Positions 1 to 8,564 of a stretch of DNA of 64,000 nt are shown piece by piece. This DNA comes from Phycisphaerales bacterium (GTDB taxonomy: Bacteria; Planctomycetota; Phycisphaerae; UBA1845). The translations under genes were made by a program, and so were the position numbers. Each line of letters opens with the position of its first letter. Position 1 is the first letter of the stretch. The stretch is taken from contig CP070691.1 of NCBI GenBank assembly GCA_020353195.1, positions 1,746,547 to 1,810,546 on the forward strand, written 5' to 3'. The notes under the pieces are model-generated. The model was not told the DNA's origin, ran no database searches, and saw only the letters and a program-made list of their open reading frames with translations.

Positions 1-1
1 C

Positions 2-355
2 GATTACCGGATGCGCATCTATCCACCGGGCAGCACGGGCAGCAGCCCGCCGGCACGGAGGGAGCTTCTCGTCAACGTCTTCGACGGCAGCGAGCGGTCG
101 AATGTGGAGTACAGCCTGGACGGCGCCGAGTTCGTTTCCATGACGCGAACTCCGCAGCTCGATCCTCTGGCCGAGGCGATGCTGTCGGGCGTGATGAAGT
201 CCAGCAAATCCTGGGCCGGTCCCGCGCCCTGCCCGCATATGTGGGAAACCACCCTGCCCGAACCGCCCTCCCGCGGAACACACGTGGTGACGATCCGTGT
301 CACCGATCATTACGACCGCACGTACGAGCAGTCGAAGATCTTCGTCTACCGGTGA
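2..355 (+). CDS. C-terminal fragment of a calcineurin-like phosphoesterase (5' end outside window)
   Basis: The reading frame is open from the left edge, so only the last 117 residues are present. The segment reads as a beta-rich domain: a VNVFDG strand, a VEYSLDG strand, a long polar loop with CPHMW, then GTHVVTIRVTDHYDRTYEQS and the stop. This resembles the C-terminal domain that follows the metal-binding core in secreted calcineurin-like phosphoesterases of planctomycetes and Bacteroidetes. The catalytic metal-binding motifs are not visible. It ends 48 bp before the convergent dehydrogenase gene. The family call rests on general resemblance of this tail domain, so confidence is moderate; an Ig-like domain of another secreted protein is the main alternative. 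Confidence 0.6.
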   Translation, partial: DYRMRIYPPGSTGSSPPARRELLVNVFDGSERSNVEYSLDGAEFVSMTRTPQLDPLAEAMLSGVMKSSKSWAGPAPCPHMWETTLPEPPSRGTHVVTIRVTDHYDRTYEQSKIFVYR

Positions 356-403
356 TCTCCCACTCGATCCCGCGGCGCAGCAGCACCAGCCGCCGGCGGG
401 CCG

Positions 404-1360
404 CTAATTCACGCAGTTCAACACTTCGCCCGTTTCCTTGAACGTCTTGACGATGCGGACCGTCTCCTCGGCGACGGCCAGTTGAGCCTGCTCGGTGGAC
501 GCTCCGATGTGGTGGGTTCCGTAGACCATGTCCGCCTTGACGACGGGATCGGAGAATTCTCTGTCGCTGGCCCCGGGCTCGATCTCGTAGACGTCCAGCC
601 CTGCGCCCCGAATCCGGCCCGACGCGATCGCCTGGGCGAGTGCCTGTTCATCCACGACTCCGCCGCGGCTGCAGTTGATTACGCAAGCGGCCGGCTTCAT
701 GAGGGCGAACTGCTCGGTGCTCAGCAGGTGCTTGGTCTCCTCGCCGCCGGGTGTGTGCAGGGAGACGAAATCCGATTCGCGCAGCAGGGTGTCCATCTTG
801 ACTTTGCGGATGCCCAACTCGCGTTCCGCCGTCTCATTGGCCACCACATCGCAGTAGATGAGGTTCATCTCAAACGCCCGGGCCCGCCGGGCGAGCAGGA
901 CCCCGATCCGGCCCAGACCAACGATGCCCAGGGTGCGCCCCTTCAGCCCCCGCGCCTTGCCGTACTCCTTCTTGTGCCAGATGCCGGCTCGGAGGTCGAC
1001 GGCGTTGTGGACGATCCTGCGATCGAGGGCGATGATCAGGCCCATCGCCAGTTCCGCCACCGCAGTCGAGTTCATCCCCGGGCAGTTGGCGACGCGGATG
1101 CCCTTGGCCGCCGCTGCCGCCGTGTCGATCGTGTCGTACCCGGCGCCGGCGCGGATGATCAGCTTCAACTCCCCGGCCGCATCGATGACGTCAGGTGTTA
1201 CCCTGGTCGACCGAACGATGAGAATGTTACAGCCCGTTCTGCCCACAGTCGCGACCAGGGTGTCCCCGGACAGGTCCGGGTCCTGCGTAACCTTGCACCC
1301 CGCGACCTGAAGTTGTTCGATTCCGGCGGCCTCAAACTTGTCGGCAATCAACACGTTCAT
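404..1360 (-). CDS. D-isomer-specific 2-hydroxyacid dehydrogenase (phosphoglycerate dehydrogenase-like)
   Basis: This 318-residue NAD-dependent dehydrogenase has the two-domain formate/glycerate dehydrogenase fold. The Rossmann motif GLGRIG lies near residue 147, the catalytic Arg in NCSRGGVVDE near 230, the Glu in DVYEIEP near 260 and the catalytic His in THHIGAST near 284. The likely reaction is oxidation of 3-phosphoglycerate in serine synthesis or reduction of another 2-oxoacid. It lacks the C-terminal ACT or ASB regulatory domain of classical SerA (410-530 residues), so the substrate is uncertain. Two ATGs stand in tandem at 1363 and 1360. A GAGGTG ribosome site lies only 2 nt before the first and 5 nt before the second, so the second was chosen. 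It is a stand-alone gene between two convergent or unrelated neighbours. Confidence 0.9.
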   Translation of the reverse strand: MNVLIADKFEAAGIEQLQVAGCKVTQDPDLSGDTLVATVGRTGCNILIVRSTRVTPDVIDAAGELKLIIRAGAGYDTIDTAAAAAKGIRVANCPGMNSTAVAELAMGLIIALDRRIVHNAVDLRAGIWHKKEYGKARGLKGRTLGIVGLGRIGVLLARRARAFEMNLIYCDVVANETAERELGIRKVKMDTLLRESDFVSLHTPGGEETKHLLSTEQFALMKPAACVINCSRGGVVDEQALAQAIASGRIRGAGLDVYEIEPGASDREFSDPVVKADMVYGTHHIGASTEQAQLAVAEETVRIVKTFKETGEVLNCVN

Positions 1361-1525
1361 CATTGCACCTCACGAGACTCGCTGTTGAGAACGAACGACG
1401 GACAGGCTGCCCCTCGAACCTCCGCCGCGCGTTCCGTCACGAAACGGCTGCGGATTGTAGCATCCCTGCGCCGCTCAGCCTAGCCCGGCATCTGGCAGGT
1501 ACACGACGGCCGGGGCGCTCGCGGG

Positions 1526-4500
1526 CTAATCCGTTGAGAACAGCCGCTGGAACACCCAGAAGTCGGCCAGGTCGATGTTGTCGTCCACGTCAGCATCGAA
1601 GGGTTCGCAGCCGGCGGGTGGTTCGGTGGCGCCTGGACCTGTGACGCAGGACTCAAAGGCCGCGTAGTCGGCTAAGTCGACGTCGCCGTCGGCATCGGAA
1701 TCGCCGAACGGGACACTCACCGCCGGGACCCGCGCGATGCGGAAGCCCAGCTGATCCAGTGCCCAGCCCGGACCCGCGAACTTCCGCTCCGTCGTATCCA
1801 CACCTGGCCCGGAGCTGTCGCCGTAATTCCAGCCGCCGCCGCGCATGGCCCGCGTCGTCAGTCCGTAATGGTCCTGCATCCATTCGAACACGTTGCCCGT
1901 CATGTCATACAGGCCATACCCGTTGCTCGTGGCGTTGGTCACGAAGCCGTCGTGGGTGGAGCCGTCGTAATACGCCACGAAGGTGGTGCCATTGTCGAAC
2001 GGGTCGCCGCTGTCCTTCCAGTTCCCGTCGGCAGAGGTAGGAGGTCCGCTTCGGCCGTAGCCGTAGATCGTATTCTGGTTGAGGTCGGAGCGCCATGCGG
2101 CGGCCTTGTACCATTCGTTGTACGCGTCGGCCCCGAACGCATTGTTGTCCATCGGCAGGCGAAACCCGCAGTAGCCGGTGACGAGAGCCTGCCGTTCGGC
2201 ATCGTTCATGAAGCGGCTGGTCCAGTCGGCCTGCGTCACGGTGACCGGCCTCCAGGCGTCCAGGTCCGCGCTGCTGCCTTCTCCGTAACAGCGCTGACCG
2301 GGGCCGTACTCCTGGTCAATGGTGAGCCAGTTGCAGAATTTCACTGCGCCGTACCACGAGACGCCGGCGACGGGATGCTGCTCGAACTCGGCGCCGGTCA
2401 TCTCGTACGACACGCCGTTGAACGATATGCGCCCGCTGACCCCGGCGTCAAAAACGAGCGTGCCTGATCCGTCGCTGCCCACGGCACCCGTCGGCTGCGA
2501 ATGGATGTACACGTTGCCGCTGTCAGTATCGTGATAGAGGTATTGGCCCCGTTCGTCACCCGGGTTGCTCAGAGCGTCGTTCAAGAAGGTGAGGAACTGC
2601 GCATTGGTGATCTCACAAACGCCGATGGTGAAGTCATAGGTGGGCCCGTTGGGCTGGGTGTCGGCGGCGGGAACGGTCGCCATCACCGGTGGAACCATCA
2701 CCGCCTGGGGGAGCGTCACGGTCATCGCCAGATCGGTCGTCCCCATCCCGTTGCTGGTGACGTTCTCGAACCTGACCTGGCATGCCTGGTCCGTCGAGAA
2801 CGTGCTCGCGACGGAGGCATCGAGGGTGACCCGCACGCGGGCCGATTCGTAGGGCCCCAACACACCGGCCGCTCCCAGACCGTAATTGATCCACACCCAG
2901 TCGCACTCCGGTTCGACGATGGTTACGGCGTAGGCGTTGGCGTCCGCGTCATAGTTGGTGATGGTGTAGACCTGCTCGAATGGGACCAGCGTTCCGTCAG
3001 TGGCGAGGTGGGCGTGGATACCCTCCGGCGGATCGACGGCGATGTGCGGCCCGATGGTCAGGATGACGCTGCGTGTCTGAACGGCCCCCGTGTCGAGGTC
3101 TTCGAAGCTCACCGTGGCTTCGTGCATGCCCTCGGTAAGCGTGGCGGCTTGTTCGCCGTCAATCGCTACGGTGACGGTGACGGGCAGCCCCGGGGACACG
3201 CTGCCGCCGGCCGTCGCCTGTCCGTTGATCAGGACCCAGTTCGCATCGCACGATGCGATCCAGTCTATGGGGTAGTCGAACCGGTTTTCGATCGTGTAGT
3301 CCTTGCTCAGCGGACTGATGACGCCGCCGTATTCGCCGGCGGCATACAAGGCGCCGGGCGGGGTGATCTTGAGCGGGTCTTCGATGATCAACGTCACGGT
3401 TCGTGTGATCTCGCTGCCGGCGGTGACGTTAGCGAACGTAACCGTGCCGAGGTAGGTGCCGACCGCCAGCACCTCAGCCCCGGAGTTCACGGAGACGGAG
3501 ACCGTCTGGGTGTTTGCCGGTCCGGGGTCCAGCGTCGTGTTCGGGACCGACACGCCGCCGTTGAGGCTGATCCAACTCCGGTCCGACGTGACCGAGTACG
3601 TGATGGGCATGGTGAGCACGTTGGTCAGGTCGTAATCCTTCGGGTCGGCAGCGACGGGCGTTTCGAAGAGCGTGGTGACCTCATAGCCTTCGTCGGGGCT
3701 GACCTGGAGGGGCTCTCCGACGGAAAGCTCGACGGCGCGGGTTTCGGCATAGCCGGTGGTCAGGTTCTCGAGCGTGATGGTGGCGGCGTACTCGCCGGGG
3801 GCAAGCGTACCGGCGTCCGCGTTGAACGCGACCTCGACCGACGGCGTGTCCGCCGACGTCAGCTCGCCCGTCTGCTCGCTCAAGCCGTCGACTGCAACCC
3901 ACGGCTCGTCCGAGTTGACGCGCCATTGCATCGTCGAGGCCGACTCGCTCCGAATGTCATACGTGATGCCGCCGGGGACGAATGGACCGCCGAAGAGTCC
4001 CGACGCAATCAAACCATCGTCGGGCGTGAACGACAGAGGCTCCCACACGAGCAAGCGGGCCTGGCGCGTGAACGTCTCGCCGGTCGTGATGTCCGAGACA
4101 CTCAGTGTGGCGACATAGTCGAGTTTGGCCTGTACGACGCGGAAGCCGGTGAACGCATCCACCTGCCCGGGCGGTCGGGTCTCGCGCCCGTCGGCCCGCA
4201 GCGCGAAAGCCGATACGTCGTCACCCCAGCTGCCGCCGCGAACGGCGCGATCGGACGGCCCTGCGCCGAAGTCCTGCATCCATTCGCGGACGTTGCCGGT
4301 AAGGTCGTAGAAGCCGTTGCTGGTCGCGGTCGTCACGAACCCCTCGTGCGTGGATCCGTCAAAATAGCCGACGGCCGTGGTGCCGTTGTCCATCGGGTCG
4401 CCGCTGTTGCCGTAGTTGGCATCGGCGCCGGTCAGCGCGTTCCGTCCGAACCCGTAGAGGGTATTCGACGTTCCGTTCCAGGCCGCGGCTTTGTACCACT

Positions 4501-7500
4501 CGTTGTAGCGAGACGCGCCCGCGGACGCGTGGTCCATGGGCAGGCGGTATCCGGCGTAGTGCTCCACCAGCGCCAGGCGCTCGTCGTCGTTCAGATCGCG
4601 AAATCCGGAGCTCGTTGCGTCGATGACGACGGGATGCCAATCGGCCGGATCATTCCCCTCGGTATACGCGCGTTGGCCCGGACCGAGTCCGTCCGCCAGC
4701 GTCAACCAGTTGCAGAACTTGACCGCGCCATACCAGCTCACGCCGACCACCGGATGGTTTTCTAGGCCGTTGGTCGACACGTACCGGGATTCATCTTCGT
4801 CGTAGACGATAGCTCCGCCGGTCGCTCCGTCGAACACGAGCGTTCCTGAGCCGTCGGTGCCCACCTGCCCGTCCACGCCGCCGGCGTTGATGTAGACGCG
4901 GTCGTCATCCGTGTCGTGGTAGAGGTATTGGCCGCGGGCGTTGGCGCAGTTGACCAGCGCATCGTTGAGGAACTCCACGAAGTCGACGTTCGTGATCTCG
5001 AAGCCGGCCATCCGGAACGAATACCGCGGGCCGCCCGGCTGGTCCTCGGTGACCGGTACGGTGGTCATGATCAGATACGGCGTCTCGGGGGGCATCAGGT
5101 TCGCGGCGTCCGGCGCCAGGGCGATTGTCAGGTCTCTGCTGCCGCCCCAGGGAATGACGCCCGACACCTGCTGCCCGCCGTCGATCGTGACCCAGGGTTG
5201 ATCGACGCAGGCCGACCATTCGATCGGCGCGTCCGACTCGTTCTCGAGCGTATAAGCAAACTGCGGCGGCTCGAAGGCGCCGCCCGCCGGACCCGCAGCA
5301 CCGTAATTGCAGTCCGGTTCGCTCCCGCAGGCCGTCGAGGTGACGGACACCGGCGTCAGCGTGCCGGCCTGCAGCACGCGGAAGCCCGTCCACGCGCGCG
5401 TCTGCCACGTGTTATCGATGCTTACAGCGAGGTTGTTCAGGGCGGCGGCGGCCGTGTTGGACCAGTGCCCGCCTCGGGTCGCCCGGGTGTCCGACGCGAT
5501 GCCCCAGTCCTGCACCCATTCGCTGACGTTGCCGCAGAGGTCATACAGGCCGTACCGGTTACTCGTGTCGTTGGTGGCAAACGCGCCGTACGTCGTGCCG
5601 TCGTAATAGCCCACGGGGGTCGGACCGTCGTCGTACGGATCGCCGCTGTTCTCGTAGTTCGCGTCGGCTGCGGTCAACGTGTCGCGCCCGAATCCGTATA
5701 CGCTGTTCGCCGTGCCGTTCCACGCCGCCGCCTTGTACCATTCGTTGTAGAGGCTCGCCCCGGCCGCACCGTCGTCCATGGGCAGGCGGTAGCCGGTGTA
5801 ATCGATGACCAAATCGAGTCGCTCGGCGTCGGTCAGGTCGTCATCCGGGACGGTGGCCACGACAGGATACCAGTCTTCCGGCGCGGTGCCTTCGTTGTAG
5901 ACCCGCTGCAATTCATCGCCGCCCTGAACGAGTGTCAGCCAGTTGCAGAACTTCGCCGCGCCGTACCAGCTCACACCGACGACCGGCAGCTCCTCGTCTC
6001 CCGGCGCCACCGTGTACCCGTCGGTGACGAATGAGATCGCCTGGCCGTCACTCGCATCGAACAGCAGCGTGCCCGAACCGGTCGTCCCGTCGTCCCCGAC
6101 GGACCCGTTACTGTTGATGTAGACGTCACCGGTGTCGGTGTCGTGATACATGTACTCGCCGCGGCCGTTCGTGCGGCTGTCGGCGCGGAACGCGCTGTTG
6201 AGGAACGCGGCGAACTCGGCGTTGGTGATTTCGTACAGCCCGATGCGGAACGTGTGCAGGGGCCCGCCGGGCTGACCATCGTCTGCGGGCACGATGGCCA
6301 TCGGGATCGTCAGCGGCGCGTCGCCCACCGTGAGGGTGACCGTGCGCACCGCGCTGCGCCCTTCAGTGGTTTCCTCGAACACGACCGTCGTGTTCAGCAC
6401 CGTACCCGCGGGCAGGGCGCTGACCTGGGCACCATCAAACGATAGCGTGACGTCGGCACTGACGTCGGGGCTCAGAAAGCCGCTCGCCTGCGCCTGACCG
6501 TTGGCAAGCACCCACGAAGCGCCCGGCGTCACCGTCCAGCTCATCGGGCGGCTCGGTTCGAGATCGTTGACGATCCGGTACAGCTTCGTCGCGGGAACGA
6601 ACGGGCCGCCCACCGGACCGGCGGAGTCGAACGGGGCTGCCGGCGTGACCGTCAGTGAATCTGTCAGGCTGAGTTCGACGGTGAACACCGCGAACGTGCC
6701 CTCCAGATCGCTGAAGGTCAGCGTCGCGGTCTGGGATTCGGTCAATGAGTTGGCGATGGTCTCATCCAGCGTGACGGACACGCTCACGCTTTCGAAGGCG
6801 TCGAGTTGCCCCGAGCAGGACGGTGCCCCATCTACGAGCAGCCAACTCCGGTCGGACACGATGTCCCAGTCGATCATCTTCCAGCATGCGTTTGTGACGG
6901 TGTATTGAAGCGACGCCGGGGCAAACGGACCGCCCTGCGGACCGCTGAACCCCGTAGTCGTCACGTCAACCGGCTCGGCGGCGGGAGAAATGTACGGCGA
7001 CGAGTGGGCGACCCGGAAGCCATGCCAGTATCCCGGCCCGGCCATGATCGAACTCTCGATCGTCGTCGTGGTCGTGATGCCCGCGACGCCGAACTCGTAG
7101 TAACCGCCACGGGCTCGCCGCCAGGTCGGCGAGCCGATCTGATCCTGCACCCATTCGAAGACGTTCCCGCTCACGTCGTACAGACCATAGAGATTGTCCG
7201 TGTCGTGTGTCGCAAACGCAGGCGAGCCCGGAAAGAAGTGATCAGCCGGATAAGCCGTGCCGTCATACATTCCCGCAGGCGTGGTGCCCGGCTCAAACGG
7301 ATCGCCGCTGCTCCAGTAATTGGCGTCCTGGGCGTCGGCGACGTCCCTTCCGAACCCGTACTGCGTGTTGCCGGTCCCGTTCCAGGCGGCGGCCTTGTAC
7401 CACTCGTTGTACGGACTCGCCGTGATCGAGTATTCGTCCATGGGCAGGCGATACCCGAGTACGTCGCTGACCAGTGCATCACGTTCGCCGGCGTTGAGGT

Positions 7501-8071
7501 CCCGCGTCTGCCAGTCCGGCGTCGTGATGCTGACAGGATGCCAGTCCTGCGTAGTGCCGCCCTCGGTATACGCCCGTCGTTCCGCTCCGAGTCCGCGGTC
7601 CAGCGTCAACCAGTTGCAGAATTTCACGGCCCCGAACCAGCTTACGCCCGTGACCGGATGATCCCCGTCCGCGGCGTCAACCACGTAGACCCCGGCCTGA
7701 TACTCGATCACGGCGCTGGCCGCCTCGAACATCAGCGTGCCGGAACCCCCGGTCCCCGCAACACCCGTCTGCGCGGCGTGAATGTACACGTCGCCGCTGT
7801 CGGTGTCGAAGTACATGTAGTGACCGCGCTCGTTGGTCAGGTTGTTCAGGGCGTCGTTGAGAAATGCGGTGAACTGGGCGTTGGTGACCTCGTAGAGTCC
7901 GATGGCGAAGTCGTACGTCGGGCCGTTCGGCTGAGCATCGCCGCCCGGGACGTCGGCCACCTCCATGACGACCTGCGGGTCGGCCAGGGCACCGGCTGGC
8001 ACGGTTACTGACAACATCAGCGTGCCGACGGACCGCAGAAGCAGTCGGTGCCGGAGTCTGGACGCATCCAT
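1526..8071 (-). CDS. Giant secreted protein: four FGE/SUMF1-like domains, BACON repeats, dockerin-like C-terminus
   Basis: This protein of about 2181 residues begins with a signal peptide (MDASRLRHRLLL..., cleavage near the LADPQ segment around residue 30). FGE/SUMF1-like domains lie near residues 34-356, 589-895, 1000-1310 and 1793-2112. Each has E(I/V)TNAxF near its start, GVSW(F/Y)GAxKFCNWLT in the middle and GFR(V/I) at the end. Between them are BACON-type beta domains with paired W residues such as DRSWLLV and DEPWVAV. The last 60 residues form a dockerin-like pair, DSDADGDVDLADY and DADVDDNIDLADF. The frame stays open upstream to 9253, but that extension overlaps the divergent flippase gene and has no signal peptide, so ATG 8071 was chosen; an AGGGGAG lies 11 nt before it. 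The cysteine pair of catalytic formylglycine-generating enzymes is not seen near the RGG motifs, so a binding or structural role is more likely. The protein is probably extracellular or cell-surface. Confidence 0.87.
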   Translation of the reverse strand: MDASRLRHRLLLRSVGTLMLSVTVPAGALADPQVVMEVADVPGGDAQPNGPTYDFAIGLYEVTNAQFTAFLNDALNNLTNERGHYMYFDTDSGDVYIHAAQTGVAGTGGSGTLMFEAASAVIEYQAGVYVVDAADGDHPVTGVSWFGAVKFCNWLTLDRGLGAERRAYTEGGTTQDWHPVSITTPDWQTRDLNAGERDALVSDVLGYRLPMDEYSITASPYNEWYKAAAWNGTGNTQYGFGRDVADAQDANYWSSGDPFEPGTTPAGMYDGTAYPADHFFPGSPAFATHDTDNLYGLYDVSGNVFEWVQDQIGSPTWRRARGGYYEFGVAGITTTTTIESSIMAGPGYWHGFRVAHSSPYISPAAEPVDVTTTGFSGPQGGPFAPASLQYTVTNACWKMIDWDIVSDRSWLLVDGAPSCSGQLDAFESVSVSVTLDETIANSLTESQTATLTFSDLEGTFAVFTVELSLTDSLTVTPAAPFDSAGPVGGPFVPATKLYRIVNDLEPSRPMSWTVTPGASWVLANGQAQASGFLSPDVSADVTLSFDGAQVSALPAGTVLNTTVVFEETTEGRSAVRTVTLTVGDAPLTIPMAIVPADDGQPGGPLHTFRIGLYEITNAEFAAFLNSAFRADSRTNGRGEYMYHDTDTGDVYINSNGSVGDDGTTGSGTLLFDASDGQAISFVTDGYTVAPGDEELPVVGVSWYGAAKFCNWLTLVQGGDELQRVYNEGTAPEDWYPVVATVPDDDLTDAERLDLVIDYTGYRLPMDDGAAGASLYNEWYKAAAWNGTANSVYGFGRDTLTAADANYENSGDPYDDGPTPVGYYDGTTYGAFATNDTSNRYGLYDLCGNVSEWVQDWGIASDTRATRGGHWSNTAAAALNNLAVSIDNTWQTRAWTGFRVLQAGTLTPVSVTSTACGSEPDCNYGAAGPAGGAFEPPQFAYTLENESDAPIEWSACVDQPWVTIDGGQQVSGVIPWGGSRDLTIALAPDAANLMPPETPYLIMTTVPVTEDQPGGPRYSFRMAGFEITNVDFVEFLNDALVNCANARGQYLYHDTDDDRVYINAGGVDGQVGTDGSGTLVFDGATGGAIVYDEDESRYVSTNGLENHPVVGVSWYGAVKFCNWLTLADGLGPGQRAYTEGNDPADWHPVVIDATSSGFRDLNDDERLALVEHYAGYRLPMDHASAGASRYNEWYKAAAWNGTSNTLYGFGRNALTGADANYGNSGDPMDNGTTAVGYFDGSTHEGFVTTATSNGFYDLTGNVREWMQDFGAGPSDRAVRGGSWGDDVSAFALRADGRETRPPGQVDAFTGFRVVQAKLDYVATLSVSDITTGETFTRQARLLVWEPLSFTPDDGLIASGLFGGPFVPGGITYDIRSESASTMQWRVNSDEPWVAVDGLSEQTGELTSADTPSVEVAFNADAGTLAPGEYAATITLENLTTGYAETRAVELSVGEPLQVSPDEGYEVTTLFETPVAADPKDYDLTNVLTMPITYSVTSDRSWISLNGGVSVPNTTLDPGPANTQTVSVSVNSGAEVLAVGTYLGTVTFANVTAGSEITRTVTLIIEDPLKITPPGALYAAGEYGGVISPLSKDYTIENRFDYPIDWIASCDANWVLINGQATAGGSVSPGLPVTVTVAIDGEQAATLTEGMHEATVSFEDLDTGAVQTRSVILTIGPHIAVDPPEGIHAHLATDGTLVPFEQVYTITNYDADANAYAVTIVEPECDWVWINYGLGAAGVLGPYESARVRVTLDASVASTFSTDQACQVRFENVTSNGMGTTDLAMTVTLPQAVMVPPVMATVPAADTQPNGPTYDFTIGVCEITNAQFLTFLNDALSNPGDERGQYLYHDTDSGNVYIHSQPTGAVGSDGSGTLVFDAGVSGRISFNGVSYEMTGAEFEQHPVAGVSWYGAVKFCNWLTIDQEYGPGQRCYGEGSSADLDAWRPVTVTQADWTSRFMNDAERQALVTGYCGFRLPMDNNAFGADAYNEWYKAAAWRSDLNQNTIYGYGRSGPPTSADGNWKDSGDPFDNGTTFVAYYDGSTHDGFVTNATSNGYGLYDMTGNVFEWMQDHYGLTTRAMRGGGWNYGDSSGPGVDTTERKFAGPGWALDQLGFRIARVPAVSVPFGDSDADGDVDLADYAAFESCVTGPGATEPPAGCEPFDADVDDNIDLADFWVFQRLFSTD

Positions 8072-8564
8072 GACAGGCCGTGCTCCCCTGGGCCTTTCGC
8101 CGCGCCGGGCGCAGGCTGCCGGCAGACTACACCCGCTCACACGCCGGGATCGTAGGTCCGGGCGGAGGCCTGTCGTAGTTATCGGAATCCAAGCGGGCCC
8201 GCCAAGAGCGGTTTTCATCCCTGGGAACGGGAATAAGGGAGTGCGTGGGGCGGCGCGGCGGCAGAGGCAGACTGCATGCGATTGCAAAGACGCGCAGACC
8301 AGTGGAGAATCGCCGGCGCAACGTTGGCGCGGGCGCTGCGTTCGACGCCACACACGCCGCTCAAGGTGAACATGGGAAAACCACCGTTGCGGCGCGCGCC
8401 TTGCGATTGAAACGCTCGCGGCGGATACTCGGTTGCCCGCTGCGGCCGGGCGATCGATCGTCGCCTTGCTCTCGGCGAATCCGGGCGGAGGAGCGCCCGG
8501 CCTGGACGTTCGCGAGTTATCGGTCGTGCCCGCGCAAGGGATGGATACCGGAGCCAGAAACCCG
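8072..8564. other. Divergent intergenic region between the giant secreted protein and the flippase
   Basis: This 493-bp stretch separates two divergently transcribed genes and contains no convincing coding region. It should hold promoters for both directions. On the minus strand TTGGCG and GATAAC, spaced by about 16 bp around 8175-8205, are a weak candidate for the secreted-protein gene. No strong candidate was found for the plus strand. Confidence 0.4.

Noticed and set aside
2501..4765. A 754-codon open frame on the plus strand opposite the giant secreted protein, with similar long frames at 482-1483, 6806-8011 and 22452-23765
   Set aside because: They run antisense to genes with clear domains, are rich in Arg, Gly and Val, and have no recognisable motif. 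Long antisense frames are expected in GC-rich coding DNA.
1526..8071. A diversity-generating retroelement targeting the FGE-like domains
   Set aside because: No reverse transcriptase, template repeat or accessory gene is in the window, and the C-terminal halves of the domains show no adenine-rich codon pattern I could detect.
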